From Enhydrobacter aerosaccus (GTDB taxonomy: Bacteria; Pseudomonadota; Alphaproteobacteria; Reyranellales; Reyranellaceae): 64,000 nt of DNA. Below are positions 58,718-64,000 of the stretch, piece after piece. Each line of letters opens with the position of its first letter. The stretch's first letter is position 1. The DNA lies in the NCBI RefSeq assembly GCF_900167455.1, contig NZ_FUWJ01000011.1, positions 62,001-126,000 on the forward strand, given 5' to 3'. The notes beneath the pieces are model-generated. The model was not told the origin of the DNA, did no database searches, and saw only the letters and a program-made list of their open reading frames with translations. Position numbers and translations under genes: made by a program.

Positions 58718-59800
58718 GTGAGCCGGCGTGAGATCACCGAAGACGACGTCGAATCGCTGGCCGTCGGCGCCTGGGTGCTGGGCACGGGCGGCGGCGGCAA
58801 TCCGTATCTGTCGCTGCTGAACATGCGCCTGCTTCACCGTGAGGGAAAGCGGGTGCATCTCATCGACGCCGAGGACCTGGCCGATGACGCCTATGTCGCG
58901 GTGATCGCCGGCATGGGGGCGCCGCTGGTGGGCATCGAGCGCCTGACCGACCATCGTGTCTTCGCCCGCGCGGCGCGGCTGATGGAGGAGCACACCGGAC
59001 GCAAGTTCGATGCCGTCATGGGCATGGAGATCGGCGGCGGCAACGGCGTGCGTCCGCTGCTGGTGGCCGCCAATCTTGGCATCCCCGTGGTCGACAGCGA
59101 CACGATGGGCCGCGCCTACCCGGAGGCGCAGATGACCTCGGTGGCAGTCGGCGGACTGAAACCCTGTCCGATGACGGTCGTCGACGTACGCGGGCTGGAG
59201 TCCGTTGTCGAGACGGTGCCGACCTGGAAATGGGCCGAGCGCGTCGGCCGCAAGATCGTGGTCGAATACGGCTCGACCGCTTCCACCTGTCAGCCGCCGC
59301 GTACCGGCGCCGAGGTGAAGAAGTGGGGCATTCACGGCACCACCAGCAAGGCCATCGCGATCGGCCGCGCGGTGCGCGAGGCACAGCGCACGCACGCCGA
59401 TCCCATCGTGGCCATCCTCGCGGTCGAGCCCGGCAAGCTGCTGTTCCGCGGCAAGGTGATGGATGTGGCGCGCCGCGTCACAGAAGGCTACCTGCGTGGC
59501 ATCACGCGCTTCGACGGGCTCGACGACTATTCCGGCTCGACGCTGACCATCGATTTCCAGAACGAATGGATCATCGCCTCGCGCGACGGCAAGCCGCTAG
59601 CCATGACTCCCGATCTGATCTGCGTGCTCGACTCGGTGTCGGGCGAAGCGGTGGGCAGCGAGACGATCCGCTATGGCCAGCGCGTGACCGTGATCGCACT
59701 GCCGCCGCCGGACGTTTTCTTGACGCCGAAGGGCCTGGAGCATGTCGGCCCGCGCGCCTTCGGCTACGACCTCGATTACAGGAGCGTGTTTTCGTCATGA
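58718..59800 (+). CDS. DUF917 (S-methyl-thiohydantoin desulfurase-type) protein, copy 2
   Basis: A 360-residue tandem paralogue of the preceding gene. By eye it aligns without gaps, at roughly two thirds or more identical residues. It shares GAWVLGTGGGG, MEIGGGNGVRPL, VDSDTMGRAYPEAQMTS, PRTGAEVKKWGIHGT and YGQRVTVIALPPP. Differences cluster in the first 110 residues (MRLLHREGKRVHLIDAED) and around 235-275. The GTG at 58718 has GAGGAG about 6 bases upstream. The stop overlaps hyuA by 4 bp. The pair could act as a heteromer or on two related substrates. Confidence 0.9.
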   Translation: MSRREITEDDVESLAVGAWVLGTGGGGNPYLSLLNMRLLHREGKRVHLIDAEDLADDAYVAVIAGMGAPLVGIERLTDHRVFARAARLMEEHTGRKFDAVMGMEIGGGNGVRPLLVAANLGIPVVDSDTMGRAYPEAQMTSVAVGGLKPCPMTVVDVRGLESVVETVPTWKWAERVGRKIVVEYGSTASTCQPPRTGAEVKKWGIHGTTSKAIAIGRAVREAQRTHADPIVAILAVEPGKLLFRGKVMDVARRVTEGYLRGITRFDGLDDYSGSTLTIDFQNEWIIASRDGKPLAMTPDLICVLDSVSGEAVGSETIRYGQRVTVIALPPPDVFLTPKGLEHVGPRAFGYDLDYRSVFSS

Positions 59801-61335
59801 GACGTATCGGCATCGACGTGGGCGGCACAAATACCGACGCTGTCCTGATCGAAGAAGGCAAGGTAATCCGCGCGGTCAAAGCGCCTACCAGCGAGGACGT
59901 GACGACCGGCATCCTGGACTCGCTCAGGAGCCTCGGCTCGACTGGCGCCTTGAAGGACAAGAAGATCGATGGCGTGATGATCGGCACCACGCACTTCATC
60001 AATGCGGTGGTGCAGCGGCGTCATCTCACCAAGGTCGGGGCGCTGCGGCTTGGCATGCCGGCCGCAGCGTCGCTGCCGCCGTTCTGCGACTGGCCAGACG
60101 ATCTCGCGGCGCTGGTGCGCGGCGGCGTCTGGATGGTCGAGGGCGGTCATGAGTATGACGGCCGTCCCTTCATGCTGCTCGACGAGGCGGCAGTCCTCAA
60201 GGCGGCGGAAGAGATGAAGGCGGCCGGACTGAAGTCGGTCGGAATCTCGGCGATCTTCTCGCCGCTCGATCCCAGCCACGAGAAGCGGGCGGCGGAGCTG
60301 GTGGCGAAGGTGCTGCCGGACGCCTCGATCACCTGCTCGTCCGATCTCGGCCGTATCGGTCTCCTGGAGCGCGAGAATGCGGGGCTGCTCAACGCGGCGC
60401 TGGCCGATCTGGCGCGGGATACGATCGCTGCCTTCGAGAAGGCCATCCACGATTCGGGCATCGATGCACCGCTCTTCATCACTCAGAACGACGGCACCGT
60501 TGCCGAAGCAAGCCAGGCGCGGCGGCTGCCGGTCTACAGCTTCGCCTCCGGCGCCACCAACTCGATGCGCGGTGCGGCCTATCTCTCCGGGCTGAGCGAC
60601 GCGATGGTGGTCGATGTCGGCGGCACGACCACCGATGTCGGGCAGCTCAAGCACGGCTTCCCGCGCGAGGCGAACTCGGTGGTCCAGGTCGGCGGCGTGC
60701 GCACGTTGTTCCGCATGCCCGATCTGCTGTCGATCGGCCTCGGCGGCGGCAGTCACGTGCAGCTCGATCCGCTCAAGGTCGGGCCGGTGTCGGTGGGCTA
60801 CCGGCTGCTGAAGGAAGGCATTGCCTTTGGCGGCAGCCAGTTGACCACGACCGATATCGCCATTGCCGCCGGCGTTCTGAAGCTGGGCGACAAGTCGAAG
60901 GTCGCCAACATCGACGCAGCCACCTGCAAGAGGGTCTTCGCAGAGGCGGCGAAGATGGCCGAGGAGGCGATCGACCGCATGAAGACCGAGGCTGGCGATG
61001 TGCCCCTGATCGCGGTCGGTGGCGGCGCCTTCCTGATCCCGGAGAAACTCGCGGGCGTCTCCAAGGTGATCCATGTCGAGCACGGCGATTGCGCCAATGC
61101 GGTCGGCGCGGCAATCGCGCAGGTCTCGGGCGAATGCGATCAGATCTTCAAGGATATGACGCGGACCGAAGCCTTGGCGGCGGCTCAAGGCATTGCGAAC
61201 GATCGTGCCGTGGCGGCCGGCGCCGACCGCACGACGCTCAAGACCATCGAGAGTGAGGACATGCCGCTCGCCTACCTGCCGGGCAACTCCGTGCGCGTGC
61301 GGGTGCGCGTCGTGGGCGACGTCGCTGCAAGCTGA
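59797..61335 (+). CDS. hyuA: Hydantoinase/oxoprolinase family protein, HyuA-type
   Basis: ATP-using ring-opening enzyme of the hydantoinase A/oxoprolinase N family. It has 512 residues, shorter than classic HyuA (about 690), and no hyuB is encoded in the window. ASKHA nucleotide motifs are GIDVGGTNTDAVLIEEGK (4-21), IGTTHFINAVVQR near residue 64, VVDVGGTTTDVGQ near 270 and VGGGAFLIPEKL near 408. It is coupled to DUF917 copy 2 by ATGA. It probably hydrolyses a hydantoin-like ring, perhaps one produced by the DUF917 pair. Confidence 0.9.
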   Translation: MRRIGIDVGGTNTDAVLIEEGKVIRAVKAPTSEDVTTGILDSLRSLGSTGALKDKKIDGVMIGTTHFINAVVQRRHLTKVGALRLGMPAAASLPPFCDWPDDLAALVRGGVWMVEGGHEYDGRPFMLLDEAAVLKAAEEMKAAGLKSVGISAIFSPLDPSHEKRAAELVAKVLPDASITCSSDLGRIGLLERENAGLLNAALADLARDTIAAFEKAIHDSGIDAPLFITQNDGTVAEASQARRLPVYSFASGATNSMRGAAYLSGLSDAMVVDVGGTTTDVGQLKHGFPREANSVVQVGGVRTLFRMPDLLSIGLGGGSHVQLDPLKVGPVSVGYRLLKEGIAFGGSQLTTTDIAIAAGVLKLGDKSKVANIDAATCKRVFAEAAKMAEEAIDRMKTEAGDVPLIAVGGGAFLIPEKLAGVSKVIHVEHGDCANAVGAAIAQVSGECDQIFKDMTRTEALAAAQGIANDRAVAAGADRTTLKTIESEDMPLAYLPGNSVRVRVRVVGDVAAS

Positions 61336-61347
61336 GCTGTCGGCCGG

Positions 61348-62325
61348 TCAGACCACCTCGGCCGGCGCGAGCTGGCAGGGGTGGTTGGGATCGCCCGATT
61401 CGATCTGGATGGTGCTGTGGACGATGCCGAAGCGGTCGGCCAGCTCCCGCGCGACGCGGCCAAGTAGGCCATCGTCGAGCGGCGCGCCTGGTCGCACCAG
61501 ATGTGCGGTGAGGGCGACCTCGGTCGTGCTCATGCCCCAGATGTGCAGATCATGCACTTCGGTCACGTCTGGCAGGCTCGCGAGATAGGTCTCGATCGCT
61601 GGTCGGTCGATCGTATCGGGCACGGCATCGAGGGCGAGGTTGAGCGATCCGGTCAGCAGCGACCAGGTGCCCAGCGTGATCACGATCGCGATCGCGATGC
61701 TGACCACCGGATCGAGCCATAGCCACCCCGTGGCCATGACCGCGAGGGCGGCGATCACCACGCCGAGCGACACTGCGGCATCCGCCGCCATGTGCAGGAA
61801 TGCACCCCGGATATTGATGTCGTTCTTGCCGCCGCGCATGAACATCAGGGCCGTGGCGGTGTTGATGACGATGCCGACGATCGCCACCCACAGCACCGTG
61901 ATCTCGGCCACCGGCTCAGGCCGGCTCAGGCGCTGCACGGCTTCCATGACAATCATGCCGACGGCGACCAGCAGCAGGATCGCGTTGGCGAGCGAGGCCA
62001 GGATCGAACTCCGCTTCAGGCCATAGGTGTGCCGTGCGGTCGGACGGCGCTTGACCAAAGCGGCGGCACCCCAGGCGAGAAGCAGGCCCAGCACGTCGCC
62101 GAGATTGTGGCCGGCATCGGCCAGCAGGGCGAGGGAGTTGGCGACGAAACCGTAAGCGGCCTCGATGACGACGAAGCCGGTATTCAACGCCACGCCGACC
62201 GCGAAGGCACGATTGAAGTCGCGCGGCGCATGGGTGTGACCATGATCGTGGCCGTGGCTGCCATGGTTGGGGCCGCCATGGTCGTGGTCATGGGCGTGAG
62301 AGTGGTGGTCGTGCATGGGCGTCAC
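61348..62325 (-). CDS. Cation diffusion facilitator metal exporter
   Basis: Inner-membrane zinc/cobalt-type antiporter of about 322-325 residues. The N-terminal 35 residues are His-rich (HDHHSHAHDHDH, HGSHGHDHGHTH). Six transmembrane helices (about 40-235) carry the metal site in LLADAGHNLGDVLGL (helix II, H-x3-D) and FLHMAADAAVSLGV (helix V, H-x3-D). A cytoplasmic domain (VTEVHDLHIWGMSTTEVALTAHL) follows. The start is a GTG at 62325 or the ATG at 62316. The -10 box TATAAC is so close that the message may be leaderless. Confidence 0.92.
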   Translation of the reverse strand: MTPMHDHHSHAHDHDHGGPNHGSHGHDHGHTHAPRDFNRAFAVGVALNTGFVVIEAAYGFVANSLALLADAGHNLGDVLGLLLAWGAAALVKRRPTARHTYGLKRSSILASLANAILLLVAVGMIVMEAVQRLSRPEPVAEITVLWVAIVGIVINTATALMFMRGGKNDINIRGAFLHMAADAAVSLGVVIAALAVMATGWLWLDPVVSIAIAIVITLGTWSLLTGSLNLALDAVPDTIDRPAIETYLASLPDVTEVHDLHIWGMSTTEVALTAHLVRPGAPLDDGLLGRVARELADRFGIVHSTIQIESGDPNHPCQLAPAEVV

Positions 62326-62330
62326 GCAGC

Positions 62331-62364
62331 GTTATAATGTTCCGTGGGTTCGGACATTCGAATG
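62331..62364 (-). promoter_or_regulatory. CDF exporter promoter with palindrome
   Basis: On the minus strand TATAAC (62336-62331) lies 5 bases before the GTG at 62325, predicting a start at or next to the start codon. The perfect palindrome CATTCGAATG (62355-62364) occupies the -35 region, where a metal-responsive regulator could act. Confidence 0.4.
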
Positions 62365-62435
62365 ATCGTTTGACTGCATAGGCGGCGCGGACGCGACGGT
62401 AAAGGGCCGGAACAGGCGCGCCTCAATCCTTTGTG

Positions 62436-62453
62436 AGCCTGTCGAAGCAGGCT
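62436..62453. repeat. REP-like mini-hairpin
   Basis: AGCCTG-TCGAAG-CAGGCT is a perfect 6-bp stem hairpin within the 224-bp gap between the CDF and CHRD genes. The core GAGCCTGTCGAAG resembles a dispersed intergenic repeat seen in many proteobacterial genomes. Only one copy was noticed in this window. Confidence 0.45.
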
Positions 62454-62549
62454 TCATTTCACGCCCAAGCTGCTACAGTCACCAAGGCCGTCGCCCGAGC
62501 GGGGGCCGACAATGTGCTGCCATTGTGTCATTTGGACAGGAGGATCGCC

Positions 62550-62984
62550 ATGATCACTTTGCCTTCCCGCGTTGCGAGCTTGAGCGTCATTGCCATGCTG
62601 GCTTTCACATCAGCGGCATTTGCCGAATCCCAGCATTATTCTGCCGATCTGAAGGCGTCCTCGGAAGTGCCCGCCAACGACAGCAAGGGGACTGGCAAGC
62701 TCGATGCAACCTATGACACGTCGAGCAAGAAGCTGACCTACACGGTGACCTATATGGGCCTGACCGGGCCAGCGACAGCGGCTCATTTCCATGGTCCGGC
62801 CGAACCGGGCGCCAATGCCGGCGTGCTGATTCCCATCAAGGACGTCCATACACCGATCAAGGACCAGGCGACGCTGACCGATGCGCAGGCGGCCGACCTG
62901 CAGGCCGGCAAGATGTACTTCAACGTTCACACGGCGGCTCATCCGGGCGGAGAGATCCGCGGCCAGGTGACGAAGGCGCCGTAG
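62550..62984 (+). CDS. Secreted CHRD-domain protein
   Basis: A 144-residue exported protein. The signal peptide (ASLSVIAMLAFTSAAFA, cleavage near residue 25) is followed by one CHRD domain (about 28-142) with HYSADLKASSEVPANDSKGTG, LTYTVTYMGLTGPATAAHFHG, GVLIPIKD and the C-terminal YFNVHTAAHPGGEIRGQV. CHRD domains are named from chordin and are of unknown role in bacteria; the conserved His residues may bind metal. CAGGAGG lies 6 bases before the ATG. Confidence 0.92.
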   Translation: MITLPSRVASLSVIAMLAFTSAAFAESQHYSADLKASSEVPANDSKGTGKLDATYDTSSKKLTYTVTYMGLTGPATAAHFHGPAEPGANAGVLIPIKDVHTPIKDQATLTDAQAADLQAGKMYFNVHTAAHPGGEIRGQVTKAP

Positions 62985-63000
62985 AAGCCGCCCGTAGCGC

Positions 63001-64000
63001 TCACTGCAGCTTGCGCGCGAACAGCCAGGTCGAATAGGCCTGGGTGACGATGCCGATCACCAGCATCGGCCAGAGCTGATCCCAAGCGAGGGACCAGCTC
63101 ACATCCTGAAGGAAAATGCCGCGCGTCAACCTGATCATGTAGGCGATCGGGTTGATGCGCGTGAGTTCCTGGCTCCATTGCGGCATGTTGGCGATCGGCG
63201 TGGCGAAGCCGGACAGCACGATCGCCGGTGCCAGGAAGATGAAGACACCCAGGATCGCCTGTTGCTGGGTGCGGGCGATCGACGAGATCACCATGCCGAT
63301 CCCGATCGTCGAAACAGCGAATGCGGCGACCGCAACATGGAACAGCAGGATGTTGCCGATGAAGGGAACGCCGTAGAAGACGACCGCGATGGTCGCGATC
63401 ACGTTCGCCTCGACGAAGCCGATGCAAGTCGGCGGGATCGCCTTGCCGAGCAGGATTTCCATCGGTCGCAGCGGCGTCACCAGCAGCTGCTCGAAAGTGC
63501 CGAGCTCGCGCTCCCGTGCAACCGACAGCGCCGTGATCAGGATCGTCGCCACTGCCGTCAGCAGCACCGTGAGTCCCGGCAGGATGAACCACTGGCTGTC
63601 GTAGTTGGGATTGAACCAGGCGCGCGTCTCGAGTTGCAGGCCGGCCTCGGGCCGGATCGAGCGCTGGCGCTGGAAGCTCTCGAGGATAGTGGCGGCGTAG
63701 TTCTGGACGATGAGCGCGGTGTTGGAGCGCCGGCCATCGAGCAGGAGCTGCACCTTTGCCGGTCGACCGGCGAGAACATCGGCGGAGAAGGTCTGACCAA
63801 GATGCAGGATCGCCTTCACGCGCTGCGCCGACAGTGCTCGCTCGACGTCGCCGGGATTGTCGAAATGCGCGACGACATCGAATGCCGTCGATCCCTCGAA
63901 GCGGCTCACCAGTTCGCGCGCGGGATGCGCGCTGTCCTCGACCCACAGGCCGAGAGCGACGTGGTTTACGTCGAAGGTGGCGGCGTTGGCGAATAGCACC
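63001..64000 (-). CDS. ABC-2 type transporter permease, YhhJ-like (N-terminus outside window)
   Basis: The visible 333 residues lack only the N-terminal signal-anchor region, because the frame is open through base 64000. A periplasmic domain (about 1-130, VNHVALGLWVEDSAHPAREL, FNPNYDSQWFI) is followed by the ABC-2 membrane core. That core contains ATILITALSVARERELGTFEQLLVTPLRPMEILLGK (read in two stretches, the conserved RERExGTxEQLLVTP motif), SGFATPIANMPQW and NPIAYMIRLTRGIFLQ. Partners are expected upstream on this strand. It probably exports drugs or lipids. Confidence 0.9.
   Translation of the reverse strand, partial: VLFANAATFDVNHVALGLWVEDSAHPARELVSRFEGSTAFDVVAHFDNPGDVERALSAQRVKAILHLGQTFSADVLAGRPAKVQLLLDGRRSNTALIVQNYAATILESFQRQRSIRPEAGLQLETRAWFNPNYDSQWFILPGLTVLLTAVATILITALSVARERELGTFEQLLVTPLRPMEILLGKAIPPTCIGFVEANVIATIAVVFYGVPFIGNILLFHVAVAAFAVSTIGIGMVISSIARTQQQAILGVFIFLAPAIVLSGFATPIANMPQWSQELTRINPIAYMIRLTRGIFLQDVSWSLAWDQLWPMLVIGIVTQAYSTWLFARKLQ

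Overview
The window is 64 kb of GC-rich, densely coding chromosome from an alphaproteobacterium. The evidence is a two-piece (circularly permuted) ssrA gene, alpha-type SspB, DUF4169 and small ribbon-helix-helix proteins, and a housekeeping backbone (sspB ... hflK-hflC-degP ... serB-miaA-ilvB-ilvN-ilvC) in the order I recall from Rhizobiales and relatives. Genus cannot be fixed by reading alone; a Reyranella-like or other Rhodospirillales/Hyphomicrobiales lineage is only a guess. No insertion sequence, prophage, integrase or CRISPR array was seen.

Layout. 1-11 kb: end of an unknown gene, DUF4169, a very large AsmA protein, nitroreductase, RHH protein, typA, a DUF6481-type coiled-coil protein, a double-VOC protein, an SH3-like secreted protein, class I fumarase, sspB, and a permuted tmRNA gene beside sspB. 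11-18 kb: thyX with an acetyltransferase, mrp, hflK-hflC and degP. 18-21.5 kb: a small accessory block (TetR regulator, methyltransferase, Rieske oxygenase, CurA-like reductase) with two matching GGTACC-N4-GGTACC operators in the divergent promoter region. 21.5-28 kb: serB, miaA, ilvBN, a LysE exporter, ilvC and a small secreted protein. 28-36 kb: an SDR, a zinc alcohol dehydrogenase, then the rod-shape operon mreB-mreC-mreD-mrdA-rodA and tRNA-Lys(CTT).

36-48 kb is mixed metabolism: a membrane protein, a DUF3300/DUF2950 pair, a DinB-fold protein, a group III phosphofructokinase, prmB, a secreted thioredoxin-fold protein, a CoA-transferase, a His/Asp-rich lipoprotein, a TPR protein, an amidase, and a thiolase-like protein with its DUF35 zinc-ribbon/OB partner.

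48-61 kb is the most interesting part. A compact sulfur-oxidation operon carries a triheme SoxX-SoxA fusion followed by soxY, soxZ and soxB, with no soxCD. After a 345-bp gap comes a polyamine-type ABC importer (two permeases, Tat-exported binding protein, ATPase), an AroM-family protein with two racemase-like cysteines, an opposite-strand FMN reductase, two tandem DUF917 paralogues and a HyuA-type ATPase. From family knowledge (DUF917 has been linked to S-methyl-thiohydantoin desulfurase), I infer an uptake and breakdown route for a sulfur-bearing (thio)hydantoin, perhaps feeding sulfur to Sox. This is a hypothesis. The window ends with a His-rich CDF metal exporter, a CHRD-domain protein and a truncated ABC-2 permease.
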